A stretch of DNA of 64,000 nucleotides, from positions 2,294,001 to 2,358,000 of the forward strand of contig JAWQEG010001220.1 in the NCBI GenBank assembly GCA_033782935.1. Reading direction: 5' to 3'. Below the pieces are notes generated by a model. It was not told the origin of the DNA and made no database searches. It saw only the letters and a program-made list of their open reading frames with translations. Positions 1-12,282 of the stretch are shown here, in pieces. Origin of the DNA: Petrolisthes cinctipes. Taxonomy: Eukaryota; Arthropoda; Malacostraca; Decapoda; Porcellanidae. Both the position numbers and the translations under genes were made by a program. Each line of letters begins with the position of its first letter. The stretch's first letter is position 1.

Positions 1-823
1 GCCTACTCAGTGTTAGAGTATTTTCAAAATTCAGGCCCAAAACATGCTGAAAATCGATATTTTAGATGCCCAAAGTCAATATGTGCATGTATCTTCTTTA
101 CCCGTTTATATATCAAATTCAGGCTCAAAACACCCGAAAATTCAATATTTTGGGGTCCCAGAAGCAATCTGTACATGCCTACACAGTGCTAGAATATTTT
201 CAAAATATAGGCTAAAAACATGCTAAAAATCGACATTTTAGGTGCCAAAAAATCTATATCTCAAATTCAGTCCCATAACACCCGAAAATTCGATATTTAG
301 AGGTCCCAGAAGGTATCTGTACATGCCTACTCCGTGTTAGAGTATTTTCAAAATACAGGCCAAAAACATACTGAAAATCGATCTTTTAGGTGCCCAAAGT
401 CGATATGTGCATGCATCTTCAGTACCCGTTTATATCTCAAATTCTGGCCCTAAACACCCGAAAATTCGATATTTTGGGGTCCCAGAAGCAATCTGTACAT
501 GCCTACTCAGTGTTAGAGTATTTTCAAAATACAGGCCTAAAACATGCTGAAAATCGATATTTTTGGTGCCCAAAGTCAATATGTGCATGTATCTTCTGTA
601 CCCGTTTATATCTCAAATTGAGGCTCAAAACACCCGAAAATTCAATATTTTGGGGTCCCAGTAGCAATCTGTACAGTGCTAGAATATTTTCAAAATATAG
701 GCTAAAAACATGCTAAAAATCGATCTTTTAGGTGCCAAAAAGTCGATATCTCATATTCAGTCCCAAAACACCCGAAAATTCGATATTTAGGGGTCCCAGA
801 AGCGATCTGTACATGCCTACTCC
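1..823 (+). repeat. Truncated end of a 14-monomer HOR copy
   Basis: Holds B1 (10-185), C2 (186-333) and an A2-B2-C1 trimer (334-823). It matches 5889-6711 with private variants shared at the same places: CTTCTTTACCC, AGTAGCAATCTG and CTCATATTCAG. One A is missing near 395 relative to the partner, which makes the monomer at 334 176 bp long. Confidence 0.85.
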
Positions 824-3123
824 GTGTTAGAGTATTTTCAAAATACATGCTCAAAACATACTGAAAATCGATCTTTTAGGTGCACAAAAGTCAATATGTG
901 CATGCATCTTCAGTACCCGTTTATATCTCAAATTCTGGCCCTAAACACCCGAAAATTCGATATTTTGGGGTCCCAGAAGCGATCTGTACATGCCTACTCC
1001 GTGTTAGAGTATTTTCAAAATTCAGGCCCAAAACATGCTGAAAATCGATATTTTTGGTGTCCAAAGTCAATATGTGCATGTATCTTCTGTACCCGTTTAT
1101 ATCTCAAATTGAGGCTCAAAACACCCGAAAATTCAATATTTTGGGGTCCCAGAAGCAATCTGTACATGCCTACTCAGTGCTAGAATATTTTCAAAATATA
1201 GGCTAAAAACATGCTAAAAATCGATCTTTTAGGTGCCAAAAAGTCGATATCTCAAATTCAGTCCCAAAACATCCGAAAATTCGATATTTAGGGGTCCCAG
1301 AAGCGATCTGTACATGCCTACTCCGTGTTAGAGTATTTTCAAAATACATGCTCAAAACATACTGAAAATCGATCTTTTAGGTGCACAAAAGTCGATATGT
1401 GCATGCATCTTCAGTACCCGTTTATATCTCAAATTCAGGCTCAAAACACCCGAAAATTCAATATTTTGGGGTCCCAGAAGCAATCTGTACATGCTTACTC
1501 TGTGTTAGAGTATTTTCAAAATACAGGCCCAAAACATGCTGAAATTCGATATTTTAGATGCCCAAAGTCAATATGTGCATGTATCTTCTGTACCCGTTTA
1601 TATCTCAAATTCAGGCTCGAAACACCCGAAAATTCAATATTTTGGGGTCCCAGAAGCAATCTGTACATGCCTACACAGTGCTAGAATATTTTCAAAATAT
1701 AGGCTAAAAACATGCTAAAAATCGACATTTTAGGTGCCAAAAAATCGATATCTCAAATTCAGTCCCAAAACACCCGAAAATTCGATATTTAGAGGTCCCA
1801 GAAGGTATCTGTACATGCCAACTCCGTGTTAGAGTATTTTCAAAATACAGGCCAAAAACATGCTGAAAATCGATATTTTTGGTGCCCAAAGTCAATATGT
1901 GCATGTATCTTCTGTACCCGTTTATATCTCTAATTCAGGCTCAAAACACACGAAAATTCAATATTTTGGGGTCCCAGAAGCAATCTGTACAGTGCTAGAA
2001 TATTTTCAAAATATAGGCTAAAAACATGCTAAAAATCGATCTTTTAGGTGCCAAAAAGTCGATATCTCAAATTCAGTCCCAAAACACCCGAAAATTCGAT
2101 ATTTAGGGGTCCCAAAAGCGATCTGTACATGCCTACTCCGTGTTAGAGTATTTTCAAAATACATGCTCAAAACATACTGAAAATCGATCTTTTAGGTGCA
2201 CAAAAGTCGATATGTGCATGCATCTTCAGTACCCGTTTATATCTCAAATTCAGGCGCAAAACACCCGAAAAATCAATATTTTGGGGTCCCAGAAGCAATC
2301 TGTACATGCCTACTCAGTGTTAGAGTATTTTCAAAATTCAGGCCCAAAACATGCTGAAAATCGATATTTTAGATGCCCAAAGTCAATATGTGCATGTATC
2401 TTCTGTACCCGTTTATATATCAAATTCAGGCTCAAAACACCCGAAAATTCAATATTTTGGGGTCCCAGAAGCAATCTGTACATGCCTACACAGTGCTAGA
2501 ATATTTTCAAAATATAGGCTAAAAACATGCTAAAAATCGACATTTTAGGTGCCAAAAAATCTATATCTCAAATTCAGTCCCATAACACCCGAAAATTCGA
2601 TATTTAGAGGTCCCAGAAGGTATCTGTACATGCCTACTCCGTGTTAGAGTATTTTCAAAATACAGGCCAAAAACATACTGAAAATCGATCTTTTAGGTGC
2701 CCAAAAGTCGATATGTGCATGCATCTTCAGTACCCGTTTATATCTCAAATTCTGGCCCTAAACACCCGAAAATTCGATATTTTGGGGTCCCAGAAGCAAT
2801 CTGTACTCAGTGTTAGAGTATTTTCAAAATACAGGCCTAAAACATGCTGAAAATCGATATTTTTGGTGCCCAAAGTCAATATGTGCATGTATCTTCTGTA
2901 CCCGTTTATATCTCAAATTGAAGCTCAAAACACCCGAAAATTCAATATTTTGGGGTCCCAGAAGCAATCTGTACAGTGCTAGAATATTTTCAAAATATAG
3001 GCTAAAAACATGCTAAAAATCGATCTTTTAGGTGCCAAAAAGTCGAAATCTCAAATTCAGTCCCAAAACACCCGAAAATTCGATATTTAGGGGTCCCAGA
3101 AGCGATCTGTACATGCCTACTCC
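824..3123 (+). repeat. 14-monomer HOR copy, 2,300-bp variant
   Basis: Blocks start at 824 (501), 1325 (501), 1826 (314), 2140 (501) and 2641 (483). The order is hybrid A-B2-C1, A1-B1-C2, an A2/B2 fusion followed by C1, A1-B1-C2 and A2-B2-C1. It is 8 bp shorter than the 2,308-bp copies because the linker before 2810 lost 8 bp (CTGTACTCAGTG). The unit at 824 is nearly identical to 6712 and not to the intervening copy at 4404. Confidence 0.85.
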
Positions 3124-4403
3124 GTGTTAGAGTATTTTCAAAATACATGCTCAAAACATACTGAAAATCGATCATTTAGGTGCACAAAAGTCGATATATG
3201 CATGCATCTTCAGAACCCGTTTATATCTCAAATTCATGCTCAAAACACCCGAAAATTCAATATTTTGGGGTCCCATTAGCAACCTGTACAGTGCTAGAAA
3301 ATTCAGGCCCAAAACATGCTGAAAATCGATATTTTAGATGCCCAAAGTCAATATGTGCATGTATCTTCTGTACCCGTTTATATATCAAATTCAGGCTCAA
3401 AACACCCGAAAATTCAATATTTTGGGGTCCCAGAAGCAATCTGTACATGCCTACACAGTGCTAGAATATTTTCAAAATATAGGCTAAAAACATGCTAAAA
3501 ATCGACATTTTAGGTGCCAAAAAATCTATATCTCAAATTCAGTCCCATAACACCCGAAAATTCGATATTTAGAGGTCCCAGAAGGTATCTGTACATGCCT
3601 ACTCCGTGTTAGAGTATTTTCAAAATACAGGCCAAAAACATACTGAAAATCGATCTTTTAGGTGCCCAAAAGTCGATATGTGCATGCATCTTCAGTACCC
3701 GTTTATATCTCAAATTCTGGCCCTAAACACCCGAAAATTCGATATTTTGGGGTCCCAGAAGCAATCTGTACTCAGTGTTAGAGTATTTTCAAAATACAGG
3801 CCTAAAACATGCTGAAAATCGATATTTTTGGTGCCCAAAGTCAATATGTGCATGTATCTTCTGTACCCGTTTATATCTCAAATTGAGGCTCAAAACACCC
3901 GAAAATTCAATATTTTGGGGTCCCAGAAGCAATCTGTACAGTGCTAGAATATTTTCAAAATATAGGCTAAAAACATGCTAAAAATCGATCTTTTAGGTGC
4001 CAAAAAGTCGATATCTCAAATTCAGTCCCAAAACACCCGAAAATTCGTTATTTAGGGGTCCCAGAAGCGATCTGTACATGCCTACTCCGTGTTAGAGTAT
4101 TTTCAAAATACATGCTCAAAACATACTGAAAATCGATCATTTAGGTGCACAAAAGTCGATATATGCATGCATCTTCAGAACCCGTTTATATCTCAAATTC
4201 AGGCTCAAAACACCCGAAAATTCAATATTTTGGGGTCCCATTAGCAACCTGTACAGTGCTAGAATATTTTAAAAATAAAGGCAAAAAACATGCTAAAAAT
4301 CGATCTTTTAGGTGCCAAAAAGTCGATATCTCAAATTCAGTCCCAGAACACCCGAAAATTCGATATTTAGGGGTCCCAGAAGCGATCTGTACATGCCTAC
4401 TCC
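3124..4403 (+). repeat. Rearranged insert between HOR copies
   Basis: Blocks at 3124 (482), 3606 (483) and 4089 (315) interrupt the 2,308-bp rhythm. Segments 2641-3605 and 3606-4403 are a tandem pair, offset 965 bp. They share the 8-bp linker deletion, GATCATTTAGG, ATATGCATGC and CTTCAGAACCC. The first member carries an extra B-type monomer (3291-3457). Confidence 0.8.
3291..3457 (+). repeat. Fused C/B monomer, 167 bp
   Basis: It begins with the C-type start GTGCTAGAA but jumps straight to AAATTCAGGCCC of class B, losing 9 bp and half of the dyad. The rest is B1-like (TTTTAGATGCCC). It looks like a recombination join between a C start and a B body. Confidence 0.75.
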
Positions 4404-6711
4404 GTGTTAGAGTATTTTCAAAATACATGCTTAAAACATACTGAAAATCGATCTTTTAGGTGCACAAAAGTCGATATGTGCATGCATCTTCAGTACCCGT
4501 TTATATCTCAAATTCAGGCTCAAAACACCCGAAAATTCAATATTTTGGGGTCCCAGAAGCAATCTGTACATGCCTACTCAGTGTTAGAGTATTTTCAAAA
4601 TACAGGCCCAAAACATGCTGAAAATCGATATTTTAGATGCCCAAAGTCAATATGTGCATGTATCTTCTGTACCCGTTTATATCTCAAATTGAGGCTCAAA
4701 ACACCCGAAAATTCAATATTTTGGGGTCCCAGAAGCAATCTGTACATGCCTACTCAGTGCTAGAATATTTTCAAAATATAGGCTAAAAACATGCAAAAAA
4801 TCGATCTTTTAGGTGCCAAAAAGTCGATATCTCAAATTCAGTCCCAAAACATCCGAAAATTCGATATTTAGGGGTCCCAGAAGCGATCTGTACATGCCTA
4901 CTCCGTGTTAGAGTATTTTCAAAATACATGCTCAAAACATACTGAAAATCGATCTTTTAGGTGCACAAAAGTCGATATGTGCATGCATCTTCAGTACCCG
5001 TTTATATCTCAAATTCAGGCTCAAAACACCCGAAAATTCAATATTTTGGGGTCCCAGAAGCAATCTGTACATGCTTACTCTGTGTTAGAGTATTTTCAAA
5101 ATACAGGCCCAAAACATGCTGAAAATCGATATTTTAGATGCCCAAAGTCAATATGTGCATGTATCTTCTGTACCCGTTTATATCTCAAATTCAGGCTCGA
5201 AACACCCGAAAATTCAATATTTTGGGGTCCCAGAAGCAATCTGTACATGCCTACACAGTGCTAGAATATTTTCAAAATATAGGCTAAAAACATGCTAAAA
5301 ATCGACATTTTAGGTGCCAAAAAATCGATATCTCAAATTCAGTCCCAAAACACCCGAAAATTCGATATTTAGAGGTCCCAGAAGGTATCTGTACATGCCA
5401 ACTCCGTGTTAGAGTATTTTCAAAATACAGGCCAAAAACATGCTGAAAATCGATATTTTTGGTGCCCAAAGTCAATATGTGCATGTATCTTCTGTACCCG
5501 TTTATATCTCAAATTCAGGCTCAAAACACACGAAAATTCAATATTTTGGGGTCCCAGAAGCAATCTGTACAGTGCTAGAATATTTTCAAAATATAGGCTA
5601 AAAACATGCTAAAAATCGATCTTTTAGGTGCCAAAAAGTCGATATCTCAAATTCAGTCCCAAAACACCCGAAAATTCGATATTTAGGGGTCCCAAAAGCG
5701 ATCTGTACATGCCTACTCCGTGTTAGAGTATTTTCAAAATACATGCTCAAAACATACTGAAAATCGATCTTTTAGGTGCACAAAAGTCGATATGTGCATG
5801 CATCTTCAGTACCCGTTTATATCTCAAATTCAGGCTCAAAACACCCGAAAAATCAATATTTTGGGGTCCCAGAAGCAATCTGTACATGCCTACTCAGTGT
5901 TAGAGTATTTTCAAAATTCAGGCCCAAAACATGCTGAAAATCGATATTTTAGATGCCCAAAGTCAATATGTGCATGTATCTTCTTTACCCGTTTATATAT
6001 CAAATTCAGGCTCAAAACACCCGAAAATTCAATATTTTGGGGTCCCAGAAGCAATCTGTACATGCCTACACAGTGCTAGAATATTTTCAAAATATAGGCT
6101 AAAAACATGCTAAAAATCGACATTTTAGGTGCCAAAAAATCTATATCTCAAATTCAGTCCCATAACACCCGAAAATTCGATATTTAGAGGTCCCAGAAGG
6201 TATCTGTACATGCCTACTCCGTGTTGGAGTATTTTCAAAATACAGGCCAAAAACATACTGAAAATCGATCTTTTAGGTGCCCAAAAGTCGATATGTGCAT
6301 GCATCTTCAGTACCCGTTTATATCTCAAATTCTGGCCCTAAACACCCGAAAATTCGATATTTTGGGGTCCCAGAAGCAATCTGTACATTCCTACTCAGTG
6401 TTAGAGTATTTTCAAAATACAGGCCTAAAACATGCTGAAAATCGATATTTTTGGTGCCCAAAGTCAATATGTGCATGTATCTTCTGTACCCGTTTATATC
6501 TCAAATTGAGGCTCAAAACACCCGAAAATTCAATATTTTGGGGTCCCAGTAGCAATCTGTACAGTGCTAGAATATTTTCAAAATATAGGCTAAAAACATG
6601 CTAAAAATCGATCTTTTAGGTGCCAAAAAGTCGATATCTCATATTCAGTCCCAAAACACCCGAAAATTCGATATTTAGTGGTCCCAGAAGCGATCTGTAC
6701 ATGCCTACTCC
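4404..6711 (+). repeat. 14-monomer HOR copy, 2,308 bp
   Basis: Blocks start at 4404 (501), 4905 (501), 5406 (314), 5720 (501) and 6221 (491). The dimer block at 5406 starts as A2 (CAGGCCAAAAACATG) and continues as B2 (TATTTTTGGTGCCC), an A2/B2 fusion that removed 177 bp. The same fusion is at 1826, 7714 and, in related form, 11153. Confidence 0.88.
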
Positions 6712-9019
6712 GTGTTAGAGTATTTTCAAAATACATGCTCAAAACATACTGAAAATCGATCTTTTAGGTGCACAAAAGTCAATATGTGCATGCATCTTCA
6801 GTACCCGTTTATATCTCAAATTCTGGCCCTAAACACCCGAAAATTCGATATTTTGGGGTCCCAGAAGCGATCTGTACATGCCTACTCCGTGTTAGAGTAT
6901 TTTCAAAATTCAGGCCCAAAACATGCTGAAAATCGATATTTTTGGTGTCCAAAGTCAATATGTGCATGTATCTTCTGTACCCGTTTATATCTCAAATTGA
7001 GGCTCAAAACACCCGAAAATTCAATATTTTGGGGTCCCAGAAGCAATCTGTACATGCCTACTCAGTGCTAGAATATTTTCAAAATATAGGCTAAAAACAT
7101 GCTAAAAATCGATCTTTTAGGTGCCAAAAAGTCGATATCTCAAATTCAGTCCCAAAACATCCGAAAATTCGATATTTAGGGGTCCCAGAAGCGATCTGTA
7201 CATGCCTACTCCGTGTTAGAGTATTTTCAAAATACATGCTCAAAACATACTGAAAATCGATCTTTTAGGTGCACAAAAGTCGATATGTGCATGCATCTTC
7301 AGTACCCGTTTATATCTCAAATTCAGGCTCAAAACACCCGAAAATTCAATATTTTGGGGTCCCAGAAGCAATCTGTACATGCTTACTCTGTGTTAGAGTA
7401 TTTTCAAAATACAGGCCCAAAACATGCTGAAAATCGATATTTTAGATGCCCAAAGTCAATATGTGCATGTATCTTCTGTACCCGTTTATATCTCAAATTC
7501 AGGCTCGAAACACCCGAAAATTCAATATTTTGGGGTCCCAGAAGCAATCTGTACATGCCTACACAGTGCTAGAATATTTTCAAAATATAGGCTAAAAACA
7601 TGCTAAAAATCGACATTTTAGGTGCCAAAAAATCGATATCTCAAATTCAGTCCCAAAACACCCGAAAATTCGATATTTAGAGGTCCCAGAAGGTATCTGT
7701 ACATGCCAACTCCGTGTTAGAGTATTTTCAAAATACAGGCCAAAAACATGCTGAAAATCGATATTTTTGGTGCCCAAAGTCAATATGTGCATGTATCTTC
7801 TGTACCCGTTTATATCTCTAATTCAGGCTCAAAACACACGAAAATTCAATATTTTGGGGTCCCAGAAGCAATCTGTACAGTGCTAGAATATTTTCAAAAT
7901 ATAGGCTAAAAACATGCTAAAAATCGATCTTTTAGGTGCCAAAAAGTCGATATCTCAAATTCAGTCCCAAAACACCCGAAAATTCGATATTTAGGGGTCC
8001 CAAAAGCGATCTGTACATGCCTACTCCGTGTTAGAGTATTTTCAAAATACATGCTCAAAACATACTGAAAATCGATCTTTTAGGTGCACAAAAGTCGATA
8101 TGTGCATGCATCTTCAGTACCCGTTTATATCTCAAATTCAGGCGCAAAACACCCGAAAAATCAATATTTTGGGGTCCCAGAAGCAATCTGTACATGCCTA
8201 CTCAGTGTTAGAGTATTTTCAAAATTCAGGCCCAAAACATGCTGAAAATCGATATTTTAGATGCCCAAAGTCAATATGTGCATGTATCTTCTGTACCCGT
8301 TTATATATCAAATTCAGGCTCAGAACACCCGAAAATTCAATATTTTGGGGTCCCAGAAGCAATCTGTACATGCCTACACAGTGCTAGAATATTTTCAAAA
8401 TATAGGCTAAAAACATGCTAAAAATCGACATTTTAGGTGCCAAAAAATCTATATCTCAAATTCAGTCCCATAACACCCGAAAATTCGATATTTAGAGGTC
8501 CCAGAAGGTATCTGTACATGCCTACTCCGTGTTAGAGTATTTTCAAAATACAGGCCAAAAACATACTGAAAATCGATCTTTTAGGTGCCCAAAAGTCGAT
8601 ATGTGCATGCATCTTCAGTACCCGTTTATATCTCAAATTCTGGCCCTAAACACCCGAAAATTCGATATTTTGGGGTCCCAGAAGCAATCTGTACATGCCT
8701 ACTCAGTGTTAGAGTATTTTCAAAATACAGGCCTAAAACATGCTGAAAATCGATATTTTTGGTGCCCAAAGTCAATATGTGCATGTATCTTCTGTACCCG
8801 TTTATATCTCAAATTGAGGCTCAAAACACCCGAAAATTCAATATTTTGGGGTCCCAGAAGCAATCTGTACAGTGCTAGAATATTTTCAAAATATAGGCTA
8901 AAAACATGCTAAAAATCGATCTTTTAGGTGCCAAAAAGTCGATATCTCAAATTCAGTCCCAAAACACCCGAAAATTCGATATTTAGGGGTCCCAGAAGCG
9001 ATCTGTACATGCCTACTCC
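6712..9019 (+). repeat. 14-monomer HOR copy, 2,308 bp
   Basis: Same block order and lengths as 4404-6711. Sequence variants tie it to 824-2640 at an offset of 5,888 bp, for example GTCCAAAGTC in the first B and TCTCTAATTC in the fused dimer. The last block (8529) keeps the linker that was lost at 2810. Confidence 0.88.
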
Positions 9020-12000
9020 GTGTTAGAGTATTTTCAAAATACATGCTCAAAACATACTGAAAATCGATCATTTAGGTGCACAAAAGTCGATATGTGCATG
9101 CATCTTCAGTACCCGTTTATATCTCAAATTCAGGCTCAAAACACCCGAAAATTCAATATTTTGGGGTCCCAGAAGCAATCTGTACATGCCTACACAGTGC
9201 TAGAATATTTTCAAAATATAGGCTAAAAACATGCTGAAAATCGACATTTTAGGTGCCAAAAAATCGATATCTCAAATTCAGTCCCAAAACACCCGAAAAT
9301 TCGATATTTAGAGGTCCCAGAAGGTATCTGTACATGCCTACTCGGTGTTAGAGTATTTTCAAAATACAGGCCAAAAACATACTGAAAATCGATCTTTTAG
9401 GTGCCCAAAAGTCGATATGTGCATGCATCTTCTGTACCCGTTTATATCTCAAATTCTGGCCCTAAACACCCGAAAATTCGATATTTTGGGGTCCCAGAAA
9501 CGATCTGTACATGCCTACTCCGTGTTAGAGTATTTTCAAAATTCAGGCCCAAAACATGCTGAAAATCGATATTTTTGGTGCCTAAAGTCAATATGTGCAT
9601 GTATCTTCTGTACCCGTTTATATCTCAAATTCAGGCTCAAAACACCCGAAAATTCAATATTTTGGGGTCCCATTAGCAATCTGTACAGTGCTAGAATATT
9701 TTTAAAATATAGGCTATAAACATGCTAAAAATCGATCTTTTAGGTGCCAAAAAGTCGATATCTCAAATTCAGTCCCAAAACACCCGAAAATTCGATATTT
9801 AGGGGTCCCAGAAGCGATCTGTACATGCCTACTCCGTGTTAGAGTATTTTCAAAATACAGGCCAAAAACATACTGAAAATCGATCTTTTAGGTGCACAAA
9901 AGTCGATATGTGCATGCATCTTCTGTACCCGTTTATATCTCAAATTCTGGCCCTAAACACCCGAAAATTCGATATTTTGGGGTCCCAGAAGCGATCTGTA
10001 CATGCCTACTCAGTGCTAGAATATTTTCAAAATATAGGCTAAAAACATGCTAAAAATCGATCTTTTAGGTGCCAAAAAGTCGATATCTCAAATTCAGTCC
10101 CAGAACACCCGAAAATTCGATATTTAGGGGTCCCAGAAGCGATCTGTACATGCCTACTCCGTGTTAGAGTATTTTCAAAATACATGCTCAAAACATACTG
10201 AAAATCGATCTTTTAGGTGCACAAAAGTCGATATGTGCATGCATCTTCAGTACCCGTTTATATCTATAATTCAGGCTCAAAACACCCGAAAATTCAATAT
10301 TTTGGGGTCCCAGAAGCAATCTGTACATGCCTACACAGTGCTAGAATATTTTCAAAATATAGGCTAAAAACATGCTGAAAATCGACATTTTAGGTGCCTA
10401 AAGTCAATATGTGCATGTATCTTCTGTACCCGTTTATATCTCAAATTGAGGCTCAAAACACCCGAAAATTCAATATTTTGGGGTCCCATTAGCAATCTGT
10501 ACAGTGCTAGAATATTTTCAAAATATAGGCTAAAAACATGCTAAAAATCGATCTTTTAGGTGCCAAAAAGTCGATATCTCAAATTCAGTCCCAAAACACC
10601 CGAAAATTCGATATTTAGGGGTCCCAGAAGCGATCTGTACATGCCTACTCCGTGTTAGAGTATTTTCAAAATACATGCTCAAAACATACTGAAAATCGAT
10701 CTTTTAGGTGCACAAAAGTCGATATGTGCATGCATCTTCAGTACCCGTTTATATCTCAAATTCAGGCTCAAAACACCCGAAAATTCAATATTTTGGGGTC
10801 CCAGAAGCAATCTGTACATGCCTACTCAGTGTTAGAGTATTTTCAAAATACAGGCCCAAAACATGCTGAAAATCGATATTTTAGATGCCCAAAGTCAATA
10901 TGTGCATGTATCTTCTGTACCCGTTTATATCTCAAATTCAGGCTCAAAACACCCGAAAATTCAATATTTTGGGGTCCCAGAAGCAATCTATACATGCCTA
11001 CACAGTGCTAGAATATTTTCAAAATATAGGCTAAAAACATGCTGAAAATCGACATTTTAGGTGCCAAAAAATCGATATCTCAAATTCAGTCCCAAAACAC
11101 CCGAAAATTCGATATTTAGAGGTCCCAGAAGGTATCTGTACATGCCTACTCCGTGTTAGAGTATTTTCAAAATACAGGCCCAAAACATGCTGAAAATCGA
11201 TATTTTTGGTGCCTAAAGTCAATATGTGCATGAATCTTCTGTACCCGTTTATATCTCAAATTCAGGCTCAAAACACCCGAAAATTCAATATTTTGGGGTC
11301 CCAATAGCAATCTGTACAGTGCTAGAATATTTTCAAAATATAGGCTAAAAACATGCTAAAAATCGATCTTTTAGGTGCCAAAAAGTCGATATCTCAAATT
11401 CAGTCCCAAAACACCCGAAAATTCGATATTTAGGGGTCCCAGAAGCGATCTGTACATGCCTACTCCGTGTTAGAGTATTTTCAAAATACAGGCCAAAAAC
11501 ATACTGAAAATCGATCTTTTAGGTGCACAAAAGTCGATATGTGCATGCATCTTTAGTACCCGTTTATATCTCAAATTCAGGCTCAAAACACCCGAAAAAT
11601 CAATATTTTGGGGTCCCAGAAGCAATCTGTACATGCCTACTCAGTGTTAGAGTATTTTCAAAATTCAGGCCCAAAACATGCTGAAAATCGATATTTTAGA
11701 TGCCCAAAGTCAATATGTGCATGTATCTTCTGTACCCGTTTATATATCAAATTCAGGCTCAAAACACCCGAAAATTCAATATTTTGGGGTCCCAGAAGCA
11801 ATCTGTACATGCCTACACAGTGCTAGAATATTTTCAAAATATAGGCTAAAAACATGCTAAAAATCGACATTTTAGGTGCCAAAAAATCTATATCTCAAAT
11901 TCAGTCCCATAACACCCGAAAATTCGATATTTAGAGGTCCCAGAAGGTATCTGTACATGCCTACTCCGTGTTAGAGTATTTTCAAAATACAGGCCAAAAA

Positions 12001-12282
12001 CATACTGAAAATCGATCTTTTAGGTGCCCAAAAGTCGATATGTGCATGCATCTTCAGAACCCGTTTATATCTCAAATTCAGGCTCAAAACACCCGAAAAT
12101 TCAATATTTTGGGGTCCCATTAGCAACCTGTACAGTGCTAGAATATTTTAAAAATATAGGCAAAAAACATGCTAAAAATCGATCTTTTAGGTGCCAAAAA
12201 GTCGATATCTCAAATTCAGTCCCAGAACACCCGAAAATTCGATATTTAGGGGTCCCAGAAGCGATCTGTACATGCCTACTCC
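9020..12282 (+). repeat. Dimer-rich mosaic of A-C and A-B-C blocks
   Basis: Block lengths are 325, 491, 325, 491, 501, 314, 501 and 315 bp, starting at 9020, 9345, 9836, 10161, 10652, 11153, 11467 and 11968. The 491+325 pairs give an 816-bp five-monomer period. B2 copies here carry GGTGCCTAAAGTC and often CCATTAGCAATCTG, which mark this subfamily. Confidence 0.8.
10338..10503 (+). repeat. C/B hybrid monomer, 166 bp
   Basis: The first third is class C2 (GTGCTAGAA start, AATCGACATTTTAGG). It then switches at GGTGCC to B2-type CTAAAGTCAATATG and keeps the 29 bp missing from C. It ends with the 10-bp-deleted linker. Confidence 0.78.

Noticed and set aside
824..1183. Protein-coding genes of about 60-127 codons on both strands, repeated many times
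   Set aside because: They use GTG or chance ATG starts, repeat with the satellite, are broken by 1-bp indels between copies, vary in amino acid sequence and have no recognisable domain.
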